From NCBI GenBank assembly GCA_013400975.1, contig WBMZ01004703.1:248001-312000 (forward strand): a stretch of 64,000 bases of DNA. Reading direction: 5' to 3'. This document shows, in pieces, positions 12,542 to 24,134 of this stretch (positions within the stretch are counted from its first letter, which is position 1; each line of letters begins with the position of its first letter). Under the pieces are notes generated by a model. That model was not told where the DNA came from, did not search any database, and saw only the letters and a list, made by a program, of their open reading frames with translations. The position numbers were made by a program, and so were the translations under genes. The DNA comes from Atrichornis clamosus (lineage: Eukaryota > Chordata > Aves > Passeriformes > Menuridae).

Positions 12542-15500
12542 ACAGCGCAGAGTTTCCCACTCTTTTATATATCCCATAATTTCACAACATACGTGTAAGT
12601 TAGAAAGGGCTTTATAAAAAGACTTTGCACAGAAGGAGGATCCTGCACATGATACACTGCAGTGCACATCTGTTCTGTTTATTGCTTCCAGCTCAGCCAA
12701 GGGGAGATTTTTAAGAGGAAAGAAGATGACAAACTGCCAGTGAAAGCCAAACGAGATAACCTTTTCAGGAATTCCTTAAAGAGAACATTTTTAAGAAGTT
12801 TTCAAGTAGATGGAAAGAGTTCATAATAGGTTTATCACAAAAGCCAGCTTAGAACAGGAAAACAAATTATCGACAAAACAAATCCCAAAGGAAACCCAAA
12901 GCAAATGCCCTGTCCCCTGGCTAAGCAGCTGCCTGTCCTCACAGGTGATATTTCAGTCCTATTCTAACTGTGAAACACACACTAAACGTGTAACCCCGTG
13001 AGCCTGGCATGCAGCTTTTGGCTGCGACAACTGAAGAGCCAAAAGCATCAGCGAAGGCCAGGGTGGGAGCAGGCAGCAGCTCCTCCCCCGAGTGCAGGAG
13101 CACAGCATCTCTGACACTCTGCAGGCACCAAGGACTGGAAAAAGGCAGGAAAATCTTCAGGAGCCTCATCACTGCTGAGCCCCAAAAGCTCAGGAGAGCG
13201 GCTGTGGCCCAGCAGCTGTGGAGGACGTTCCTCTCAGCGAAACGAGCCTCCTGGGAGCACGCTTAATTTCAGTCCCTGAAGTTAACACCATCAGAAGATA
13301 CATTTCCCTGATGATTAAATATTAACCGCAAAAAGTATCTCAAAGCTTTTGAAATAACTCCGAACTAATGAAGGGCTAATTGCTCCAGTACAAGTCTTCA
13401 TATAATAATGTATAAAAAATTGGTGTCAACTGTCTCATGTCAACTTCTGCATCAGTGAATTACATGTTTGCCATCAGTCGTCCACAGTCACAATTAAAAC
13501 ATGAGAATATTGTTATAATTAGTTTTCTGGTTTAGAGCAAGAGACAACTGAAGGATGTGTTAAAACTTGGTTGACTTTTTTTGTTACTAAGTTGACACAA
13601 TCATTAGCCCCATCTGAGGAATCAGTTCCATGGCCAGAGGCTGATGGCAATCATATCTCTGAGCCTTGATTCACCTTTAGAAAACTCTAGGGTTTAGCAA
13701 AAGTCCACAAATTCCAGTTTGTTCCTCTCTTATTTTTTTAAATACCATGAGCAATATCTAGTTATTTATCAGAATAAAAACATCAGAATTTCCTGTAAGG
13801 AAAAGCCTAACACATGAAATTAGCAGGCACCCACTACCTCTGCTTTCATGGAAATAGAGATCGAGGAGGAATGGAGACGAGGTAACTTCATCCCCCCATC
13901 CTCATGGGGGAAAATCTGCGTATCACCAGTTTGAGCTCAGATACAGCAACTGCCCAAATGCCCCTTGAGCCCTACATAGTGAGCAAAGCCCATGAAAACA
14001 GCTTTATTCAATTCCCTGAGTTTCCTACACAAATAATTAACTTGATTTTACAAGCTGGTTTGTTTTGTAGGGAGTTTTAAATTTTTTTTTAAACCAAGCA
14101 GGAATACATTACAGCATCTCTACCTCAGAAGCTTCCCAAATACAAATAAGCAATTTCAAGGGAAAAAAAATGGTGTTTTAGAATTAGAGCTGCTGCTCTG
14201 GCTCCAAACTAAAGTTACTGCTCCAGCATGGCTGGAAGTCAAATCCAGCTGACATTAAACAGATCCTGGAGAGACAGAGAGAAAACCAGGAGCTGTTCCA
14301 GGCAGAGTAAAGGGTTACGGCAAGGCAACACCTGGACTTTGAAGCATTCCCTCCCAACCTTCTAGAGAATGAAATCCTTACAACAAAAAAGGACAAAACA
14401 CACACAGCACAACAAAAAAAAAATCACCACCACCACAATAAATGCATGCAGCTATAAAAACATAGATGTTTATTTGTGGAGCCAAACCTATTTTTCTCAG
14501 AAATATCTTAATAAAATTGTTTCTGTAAGGAGACACTTGGGAACAAAACTGGGGAGGGTGTGGTTTTGATATTAATGGAAACTAGAAACTGAATATCAAA
14601 CAAACTCCTAAAAAATTAATAATTTCTATATTTTCAAACAAAACAGCTTATCTTTATTTTCAATTCCCTAAAAGAGAGTGCTGAAGTTTGATGAAGAACA
14701 TGATTCCACACAGCAACAGCATTTCAATGGCAAAGCTAACTCAGAAGTTTTTCAGATCCCTTGAACAAACATTTCTTCCTTTGCTATAATGACAGACAAC
14801 TGTCACACAGAACTTCTCACTAAATCTAGGGAGTTATCTTTCAAAAAGAAAGAAAAAGAAAACAGAAAAACAAACAAACAAATAAAAAATAAGCTTTATG
14901 AGAATATCATCCCTCACCCCAAAGACCACCGGGAAAAGTAATAACAGTGAAATAAAATAGAATAGAAAAATAAAGTGAATGGAGGACACCAGATTCCGGA
15001 ACAGCAGGAGCCCTGAGCACCTCAAAACAGGCAGGATTTGTAAGACAAAGAAAGCAGCCAGGCTCTTGTCCCCACACACCTGGCCTGAGCGCAGCCCTGA
15101 CCCTCTCCAGGAGGATGTGGCCGCAGGAGCAGTGAGTGACCTCGGCCATGGCCGGGACAGCTCCTCCCCGCTGTGCCATGGGCTGCACCCTTGGTTTGCC
15201 ACACACAGCAGCCCAGTCGAGCACAGCAGGGAGGAGCCAGATCTAAAAATCCCTTCCGTGAGCTCTGGACACCCCCTGACACGCGGTGAGGTCAGGTGGG
15301 TGCAAGTCCCTCACCTCAAGGGCTTGCAGAGGCACCTCTCACTTCAGAAGGGCTTTTTGCCTCTTCAGAGCTTTCACAGATTAGCTCCTCACACCTCTCA
15401 AGAGCGAATCCTTTCCAACCACCTGGAATGAACTTGAAATGTGATAGGCATAGAAAAGAATAATAAATAGCATCACGTGCAATTGCCAAAAGGGGTGGCA

Positions 15501-18500
15501 CACAGAACCTGCTGTGCTCGTGCTTCCCACGCAGGCCTGCCCTGGAGCTCAGCCTGCCCTGGCTGGGATAGGCTTGGCAGGGACAGCCCAGCCTGCTCTG
15601 GGAGAACACCTGAGTCACCGAAATCAGCTTGCACAGAAACAGAACTCTTTCCCCAAGCTTACACCAAAGAGCTGCTTCCTGTAGTGAGAACCTGAGTCTC
15701 TGAACCGGTGCAGCAGCGGGAGCCCCTCCATCCCTGCACACACAATCCCATCCTCCTTAACTGCTGAGGTGATAAACACCAATAAGCAGAGCCTCTTTCA
15801 CTTTTTAACTTATCCCCACTTAAATCAAAAGAAAGCAATTTTATTGTCATTTGCACCTAAAGAAACTCGTGGGTACAGGTTTCAATAGACTGCAAGACAA
15901 CCAGATCATTCTAAACCACGATGTTATTTCACCACCACCTGTAGCACACGAGCTGCTCATCTGATGATAATCAGCCATATTCTGATGATAATGAATTTGA
16001 AATTCTCCAAAAAGGCTGAAAAAAGTCATCAGAGGGCAGAGAATGCCAGAATCAGGCAGAGGGAAATCCCTGGTGTAAGTGACTGAACACATGACAACTT
16101 TAGACACTTGCATTCCTTAGCCCACTCTTGATGATTGTCTAACGTATTTTTGTTCAGGTAAGATTTTAAAGTCAGAAGCCTAATTGGAAAAGCTGTTTAA
16201 AGTGCTCCTCTCAACCTTTCCTCATGTTTTGAAAAAGCTTCTCTGTAGAAAAGGGTTTAAAAAATCATGAAGAAGCTTTAAACACTAGACTTTGTCTCTA
16301 TTTAGAGCTACAAATTATTCATTTTGCCTTCAAAAGTGTACATTCACTGTGAGGGTGCAGTACATAAATCACTGAGAAATATGCTTTTACCCTGGAAGTT
16401 TGAAGTTCGGTAATTTGAATTGCTTTTAGGAAAATATACCAGGTTTTGTTAGCAGGGTCCCAAAGAAAATGCTGGTTTAAAATTTGTATGTAAAAAACCC
16501 AGAGTTTTGATGTCTCTGAGAGACAGAGCAGCAGCCCCAGCCTGGCTGGGATCTGAGCTTGTCACAGAGCACTGGGGTGGTAATTCCCCAAGGGACACGA
16601 GCACTGTGCTGGTTTGGTTCTGCTCCTGAGGAAAGGACAGTCCAGCAGGGAATTTCACAGAGAAGACACTGATGACAATTCTCTGTTGGAAGTATCTGAA
16701 CAGAAGAAACTTCCTGGATATAAGCTCTGATGGCTGATGTTGCAACACTGAAACTGAGGAGAGTTTTGATATCTACATTTATGAACCCAAAGTCAGATGA
16801 TCCTTTCTCTTTTTTGTTTTTTTTTTTTTCTTTTTTAGCGTGCAAGTCACAGAAGTCATGCCAACAAGAACAGCCAAAAAGTGTACTGAACCAGTCCTGG
16901 CTCTACAGAGAGGCCTGGAAACTGTAGGTATATTAATCAAAGTGAGGTTTATATAATATAAATATATAATTGAGAGAGAGGAGAACAGGCAAATGAATGT
17001 CCTTGCTCACTGCCTAACAAGTTAAGACCCTCATGTCACCACAGCCAAAATGTCAGAGATTAATCAATCGTTATTAAAAAAAAAGACACTTTTTATAAAA
17101 CTGAGATGTTAATAGCTTGTGCTATTAAATACAACAGATTTTTAAAAATAAAATAAACACAACTCAACTGCCCTGTGGCTTGGGCCAGCAGCAGGTACAA
17201 GGGAGCTCCGTGCTCCACAGGGTTCCAGGGGATTTTAAGCTCTGTGCCATCCAATGCTGGTGATGGAATGGTTTCCAGTGCCTCCCCGTGCCAGTATATC
17301 CACAACTGCTGCTCGTGTGAAAGCCAAGCCAAGTAGAATGAAAATAAAAACTTTTACTGTGAATCCTGTGCAATAAACCATGTTAAATTTCCACACAGCA
17401 TTTCCAGCAGCAAGACTTCCTCAGATTTCAGCACCTTACTCCATCTACTATTACTTAGTAACTTGAATTTTATACTGCTATCTCTAACTGTAGAAAGAAA
17501 GAAAAAAATGTACAGAGCGAGACTTAATAAATTAAGCTGGAAACATCCCCAAAGATAATGCAGTTCACAGATGTTGGGGGAAAAAAAGAAAAGAGAATAT
17601 ACAGGAATCATTTAATGTCATGTATAAGAGCAATGAGATGGGGTTGTGTAAAAATAGATCTAGGATGGATCATTCAACAACTCTGCTTAAAAATCCTTGC
17701 AGTCAATTCAAGAGTTGTCCCAACTTGCTTGGGTTTTTATTTGTAAGTCCCTTCAAGCAAAAGGCACCAAACAGGCAGCAGAATTTCACATTTATTTCCT
17801 CTGAGAACAGTTTCAAAGATCTGTTTATTGCTAAAGAATAATTTGGTGACTAGAGATCAAAATATACAACAAAATTTAAAATTGCGATTAGGTGAAACAC
17901 ACAAACATACACAATGTTAAAGGTCATCTTCCCCCCACCAAATAAGCAGCAATCCCCAAAAAACCAACCCTACACTATGTTTTGTGTGTATTTACAGACC
18001 TGACTGCACCTGCTGTCACAATTTTGGGGGTTTTTTTTTCCCCCCAAAGAAACATTTGCTGCCTGATGTTTGGAATTATCACCTACAAGTAAAAATCCTT
18101 GGTGTCAAGGTACAGAATGTCAAAAAGCTGCAAATATTAAGGGATATTTTTCATGTCCTCCTATCAAGACTGAAATCTCATCAGTAAATATATTGATTTT
18201 TATCAATCCAGTCCTGGTCTTGTCTGCAAATTAGTAATTACTAGCCAAACCAGTGTCCTACTGAATCATTAAGGACTTCGAGGTTGATTGCAGTGGCAAC
18301 AAGAGGCCACGGTTTCTTTACCCCAGTTTCACTAATAGTCTTTGCATACACAATATTTGGCCTATATTCAAAATTTCTGACTTCCCCAGTGCTCAGGACA
18401 GTTCATTCAAGGCAAACAAACACATTTCCATACGTTTTACCAACCCTGGCTAAGATGTGCAATTCCTTGTGGGAATGAGGTTATTTTGTACCATAATTTA

Positions 18501-20800
18501 AAGAGCTGCAGGGCCCTGCTGTGAGCTCAACCATCTGTGTGCCCACAGTGGTGTCCTGGCACTTCCTGCAGCAGAAAAATAACCCCAAGAACAGCAAACA
18601 ACTGCACTTCTGCATTATTCCCCATTCCAGTAATTAAGCCTCATCCCTCCCCTTAATAAATTCATAATGAACTGCAGAAAACTTTAATATGAAATTAAAA
18701 GTAAAATGAACACTACCTTAAGGGACATTTCCTCATACACGTTTAAGGTTACTGTGAGACCAAACACGGATGGCACCAAGACAATCCCAGCTTATTTGAC
18801 TAACAAATTATGCTTTTAACACGAAGGCATATTTGCTTCCAGCAGAGACACATTTAAGAAAGTCTCGATGTGACATAGTTGTTGCCCTCAGGTGCAATTT
18901 CTTAACCTTTATGAACTGCAAGATCTGAACCTAGGGTTGCTATTCTGCAATTAAAATAATTGTAAAAGAGTGCGTGTGCACGAAGAAGCAGCTCAAGGTT
19001 ACAAGGGCAAGCTAAGATTTTTCTAATTCTTAACCTTTAAGACTTAACTTTAAAAAAACCTGTAAGGCTGCAAAGCAGTTTTTTAACCTTGATACTACGA
19101 AGATAAAAGATTTTTCCTGATATATATTTAGAGTTGGCAAAATATCTATATTCAAGCTTATCTCCTACAAAACTGATTAGAGACAAGAGGCTCTACATTA
19201 TCTGTTGTGTTCTGCAGATAGATGTTGGCAAAAGTGAGCAGATCACAGCTCCAAGTCCCCTCAGATAAATTTTGCGAGGACTCTGGAGCAAAATGCCCAA
19301 AAGGAGCTGGGACATATCCTGTTGACAAGTGTCAGACGTTGATTCATCCACCAGGGATGGTGATCAAAAGGGCACAACACCCAGCGAGCTGCTGCCTCAC
19401 TTCCAAACTTTGGTTTCCAGAACTTCTGCTTCTCTGAAGTATTTCAAACCCCCTCCAAGGAGTGAAAAGGAGATGCTTTAAGCTTGGCAGGAGACAGGAA
19501 TAATGAGGACACGCTGTGACTCCTGTTCTGCAGGCGTGTGGGGACATACGGTGACACATGGAGCTGCTTTTCCCTGCTGAATTCCCTCTCACAGACAGCA
19601 CTTTGGGAATGGAAAGGGAGCTGCTACTCACGCTCTTACACTGATGGATGGGAGCGGGACACTGTGGACACCCCACACAGCTGAATTAGGGGTGAAACAG
19701 AGCCAAGAAGAGGGTTTGTGGTGTTTGCTCGCTCCTAGAAAGGGAAAATAGCTGAATTTGAATCCTCGGGCTGAAAACAGCTGAGTGAGGTTGAACACTC
19801 AATGGCAGAGCTACCAGGCAGTGCCAGGGCTGGGACTCTCCCTGGCCACACATTCCCATCTCCCTCACTGTGCTGGGGCTGTGCTGGTGCTAACAGCACA
19901 CACAGAGATCCGGGTTAGGGAATGATCCAGCACAAAACAACCCATCAGCAAAAGCTACCAGTCAGTCACCTCCTTGATTTGTACCACAGCACCAGCTTCA
20001 CTCAGCAGCACCGATTCCACTGTCAACAGGAGCGGAAGGACTTGACTGGTTGAGAAAGAAGAAGGGAGAGCAGGGGCATGGCCCTGGAGCCAGAGTTTCC
20101 CTCAGGAGTTGTTTGTCCCAGTGGATTTTAAGCTGTGCCCCTGCTCAGCCCTGCTTGATTCTGAGCCAGGGGAACTGAGTGTCCCTTGACCAGCACAGTG
20201 CAAGAACACCCCAGCTGCCTGTCACACCCACCTGTCCCAGCAAACACACCCGGATGTGCCAGAGGCGTCCCTGTGGGCAGGAGGGAAGGCCCAGGCTTTC
20301 TGGCGGGATACTGCAGGAACCTCCATCATTTGGATGGAAAGGACAGGGGCCACTCCTGCTGCAGCACCCTTTTAATGAACAGGGCAAGATTCTATTTTAC
20401 AGAGGGCAAGAGTCAAGTCCAAAGACATAACTGCAGCCTTGAGGTTAAATGACAAGGAACACAAAAAAGGTGTGGCTGGGCTCCAATCATTTCCTACACT
20501 ATGAGCTCATAAAAATCTCATAATCCTGTCTGAAATCATTATATATCAATAATATTCCTCAAAAAATGCAATTTTGATGGGTGTTTTTCATGATGATCCA
20601 GGTCTAAACTCACAATTGAAAGTTTCACCTGTCTTTTAGCCCTCACACAGGTATATTCAAACCCAAACATCCCATAAGAGTCAGAAATCAAGTACACCAC
20701 CTCAAACAAAATCTGGGTGGGTGACCTTTCCCACCTGTAGCTACTTAACATCAAGAAATGTAAATTTTTTTACTGTAATTTTAGTCATAAATGTAATGAG
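12542..20800. other. AT-rich non-coding DNA, no gene seen
   Basis: About 8 kb of mostly single-copy DNA. Some segments (for example 13.3-13.56 kb) have a TAATTA-rich texture often found in conserved non-coding DNA, but that cannot be tested here. GC-rich stretches at 15.0-15.4, 19.4-19.9 and 20.1-20.35 kb give overlapping frames on both strands. A CAAA-type run lies at about 14865-14893. No CR1 or RNA gene was recognised. Confidence 0.55.
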
Positions 20801-20981
20801 AGATACACAAAAGTCACTGCATTAGACCCTTACAGCTCTTCTTCAAACAGGTCAGTGTTCCACTCAGTGAACTCAATGAGTAAATAAAAATGTTACTTTG
20901 CATTTCAAAGATGTCACTCCAAGGCTCTTGCTGGCCTAAACAGCTGAGGATCAGCCCCATTTCAATGCCATTTTGGTCACA
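20801..20981 (+). repeat. Local duplication, copy 1
   Basis: This segment recurs at 21952-22144 in the same orientation, about 1.15 kb downstream. Shared blocks in order are GCATTAGACCC, CAGCTCTTCTTCAAACAGGT, GTTCCACTC, AAATAAAAATGTTACTTT, GCATTTCAAAGATGTCA, and the 'GGCTCTTGCTGGCCTAAACA' block with GCTGAGGATCAGCCCCATTT after it. By eye the copies are roughly 90% identical, with small indels. It is followed directly by an AT microsatellite. Confidence 0.9.
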
Positions 20982-21008
20982 TATATATATATATAAATAT
21001 ATATAAAT
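20979..21008. repeat. AT microsatellite
   Basis: An (AT)n tract, interrupted twice by AAAT, starts exactly where the similarity between the two local duplicate copies ends. It may have helped the duplication or expanded afterwards. Confidence 0.85.
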
Positions 21009-21951
21009 TGCACAAACCATAGAGCAGTTTAAAGTTTTAGACATTGCCACCTGACCATCCTACATATGCGGACGCTAAAGCAATTTCTTAATTCCCCTCT
21101 CGGACACAATTTCTGGAAGTACCTTCTGTTTTGGCAGCTCTAATCCTGACTGGGGTGTCTGCTGGCAGACCTTGAGCAGACCTCTCCAGGATGACAACGC
21201 TGGGATTTACAGCAGTGCAAACAAACAGCAAAGCAGGAGCTGCTCTCCCTTCCCCACCACGGAAATGAGAGATAAGGGCTCAGCACCTCGTGTTCCACGG
21301 CACAACCCCCGCGAGTCTTCTCAAGGTAAAACTGCCTTCAGCTGGCACAAACCCCAAGGTCTGACTCTGGCTTTACGGGGCTTTTCACTGCTGCAGCTGT
21401 CAAATTAGTGACAGTTCAGTGTGGCTGGTGGATGTGCACTCGCAGGAAAGTCCAAACCAGGCTGGGACCGTCTGATCTCATTTCCACTGCTTGCACTGCT
21501 CCAAACTGTCACACTGGATGTGTTTCCTCCCAGCACTTCGGGGAAGAGAGAACTCCGCAGTGGGTCTGAGAGGTTCAAGATAAGTTCATTAAGCCAATTT
21601 GTTAATCATCTCCATGAATTGAGCTCTCATTTCTTACGAGGATTTGTGTAATAGATTTTATAAAACCTTAATGAAAATCTAATTAGAGACAAAAGTCTTT
21701 GAAAGATTTCATTCTTTTTTTTGCCTTCCTCCTTTCTCCTCCTCCTATTTTTCCCCCCCTTTTAATTATGAATTGTAGGAATGGATGAAAAGGGACAGTA
21801 AAGGAAGGGACAGTAACTAAAACCACTTCAGAATAAGCTTCAAAATGTCAGCATTTTTCTTTCATATTCATGTGCATCCACAGTAGAAAAGTTGATAAAA
21901 TTCCTGATGTTTCTCTGCACTGATATTGCACTGCAGGAATGGCTGTAAGGG
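21009..21951. other. Spacer between duplicate copies
   Basis: No gene is seen. The part at about 21580-21690 is AT-rich with homeodomain-like ATTAA/TAATT words, followed by a T/C-rich tract around 21712-21765. The 78- and 76-codon plus frames at 21172-21408 and 21421-21651 are not recognisable. Confidence 0.5.
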
Positions 21952-22144
21952 GAGATACTCACACAAAAATCACAGCATTAGACCCTCACAGCTCTTCTTC
22001 AAACAGGTCAATGTTCCACTCGATGAACTCCATGAATAAATAAAAATGTTACTTTTCAAAGATGCATTTCAAAGATGTCATTTCCCAGGCTCTTGCTGGC
22101 CTAAACAGCTGAGGATCAGCCCCATTTCAAAGCCATTTTAGTCA
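21952..22144 (+). repeat. Local duplication, copy 2
   Basis: Second copy of the 20801-20981 segment. It is about 12 bp longer, mainly because a TTTCAAAGATG-type motif is present twice (22053-22080) where copy 1 has it once, plus a short insertion near the start (ACTCACACAAAA against ACACAAAA). Being direct and nearby, it looks like a segmental duplication rather than two insertions of a mobile element. A low-copy repeat family cannot be excluded. Confidence 0.9.
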
Positions 22145-23700
22145 TTCCCCTTTTCCCAGCTCAGGCTGTTCTATGGTTCTATTTGAACAGGTTATTAGAT
22201 ATAATGGAAAGAGACAAAGCTGCTGATTTTTCCTCAAGAAAGAAAAAAAAAAAATCAGTGACAAATTCAGTGTCCTTAAGACATTGATTTTGCAAATTGC
22301 CAGTATTTTGCAAATGTTTCAAATCTCTTCAGCTGACATCATGATTCACCAATGCACATATGTATGCCAGGAAATACGATTACTTCAAATATTTGCAGAT
22401 TTCATGTAAATATGGGGAGGAAATGGCTTCTATATAACATAATTCTATGTGTCATCTTACCCAAAAATAGAAGCACAAAGGAACTCTTTTTCAACTCTTA
22501 ATACCATTGTTTCTAAACATTCAAACATAAAGAGTTTTTAAGAACACAAACTGGTTTGGAGTTCTGGGGTTATTTTTTAATTCCCCCCAGAAGTACACCT
22601 GTGTGATTTTTTGCTTGCTCTGTTTTCTTTGGAAGGTTTTTCCCCACCTCCCTGAAAAAGCAGGTTTTTCAGCAAGTTGTAATAATGAAGAAGCGAAGCT
22701 TGACTACTAAGAAGACTCTTCACAATACCCAAATATGCATTTAGAATACAAATACAGCTTATTATTTACTACAAGGAACTAGAGGGAAAACTGCAAGGCT
22801 TTACACCTCACCTAAACAGTATGCAAGATGTCAAAGACCTTGAGGGACCAACACAATTAAATCAATTTGTACTATGATTCAATAGAAACAAATGACAAAT
22901 AGCTTCAGCTGCAAGGAACAAACAAATGCACCAACAGGGAACCAAATCCTGAGGTCTTTGTTCAGTCTTAATCTGGCAAATCCCACTGAGATCAGCTGAC
23001 TTTGCTGGAAGATGCGACAACTTTAAATTGAACAAGGCCATCAGGATTTTCCCTGTGAATAGATTCCATACAGGAGCATCCCAGAGACAGAGCTGGATGT
23101 CAGGCTGGATAATGCACCGAATACCAGCTAACAATGAAACACTGGCACATAAAAAGTGATGCTATTTAGGTCACAGCACTAAGTATGTAAAATAAGCACG
23201 ATTATCCGAGTGCCATCAGATCTCAGCCGGAGCGCCTGTGTTTGGGAGCAGCAGGCTTGGGAGATGGACAGATCAGAGGGGCCTCAGAGAAAAGCATCTA
23301 AGATGATAAAAGCTTTGGAAAATAAAAACTCTACTCAGAAAAAACACCACATGTTAAAGAAACTTTACAAAGACTCTAAATGGAAAAAAAAGTAAGGAAC
23401 TCGCTGCAACAAAGTTGTCAGTATTCGACTGGATAACATTATTTTCTAAACCTTTCCTAGCATAAAAAGTCACTCATGCCATACAGGAAAGTATATAATA
23501 CTAATAATATTCATCTGCTGCCCAAACCATTGCAGTTCAGTTCTAAACTGGTAAATTAAGACCTTCACTTGTGTTAATCTCTCCTGTCCCATCCGATCCA
23601 CCAGCCATACAGATGGAGCAACACAACATTTTTCTGGAAATAATGCTGCAGAATATCAAGTGCAGTAGACTGGAGCCTACTAATTTCACTTCACTTTAAA
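22145..23700. other. Non-coding DNA, no gene seen
   Basis: AT-rich single-copy DNA with a poly-A run near 22242-22253. No gene, RNA or further repeat was recognised. Confidence 0.55.
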
Positions 23701-24134
23701 ATCCTAGAATTATTTAGGTTGGAAAAGACCTCTAAGACCATCGAGTTCAACCATTAACCCAACACTGCCAAGGCCACCACTAACCCATGTCTCCAAGTGT
23801 CACATCTACACAGCTTTAAATCCCCGCAGGGATGGGGACTCTTGGGCAGCCTGTGCCACAGCTTTCCATGAAGAATATTTTCCTAATATTTTTCCAACCT
23901 GCCCCTCCCCTGGCCCAGCCTGAGGCCGTTCCCTCTCCTCCTGTCCCTGTTCCCTGGGAGCAGAGCCCGCCCCCCCCTGGCTGCCCCCTCCTGCCAGGGG
24001 CTTGTGCAGAGCCAGAAGGGCCCCCCTGAGCCTCCTTTGCTCCAGGCTGAGCCCCTTTCCCAGCTCCCTCAGCTGCTCCTGCTGCTCCAGCCCCTTCCCA
24101 GCTCCGTTCCCTTCTCCCTGCCATGCTTCCAAGG
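23701..24134 (-). mobile_element. CR1 LINE, longest copy in window, minus strand
   Basis: About 430 bp. The plus strand begins CCTAGAATTATTTAGGTTGG, AAAAGACCTCTAAGACCATC, GAGTTCAACC, the reverse complement of a CR1 terminus. Further in come the reverse complements of the 'CTGCCCAAGAGTCCCCATCC' block and of the more 5' CR1 region: GGGCTCAGCCTGGAGCAAAG, GAGGCTCAGGGGGGCCCTTC, CTGGCTCTGCACAAG. It stops inside the element, so it is 5'-truncated. The 108- and 102-codon minus frames over it (23806-24132, 23816-24124) and the 65-codon plus frame are products of this GC-rich repeat. Confidence 0.93.

Noticed and set aside
15963..15998. Two TCTGATGATAAT words resembling snoRNA C boxes
   Set aside because: No correctly spaced D box (CTGA) or terminal stem was found. 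It is a short direct repeat only.
22165..22190. GTTCTATGGTTCTATTT resembling a CR1 terminus
   Set aside because: No CR1 sequence precedes it, and the match is only to the simple terminal motif.
23806..24132. 108-codon minus-strand open frame (and an overlapping 102-codon one)
   Set aside because: It lies entirely inside the GC-rich CR1 copy. It is untranslated-type CR1 3' sequence, not a host gene or an intact reverse transcriptase.
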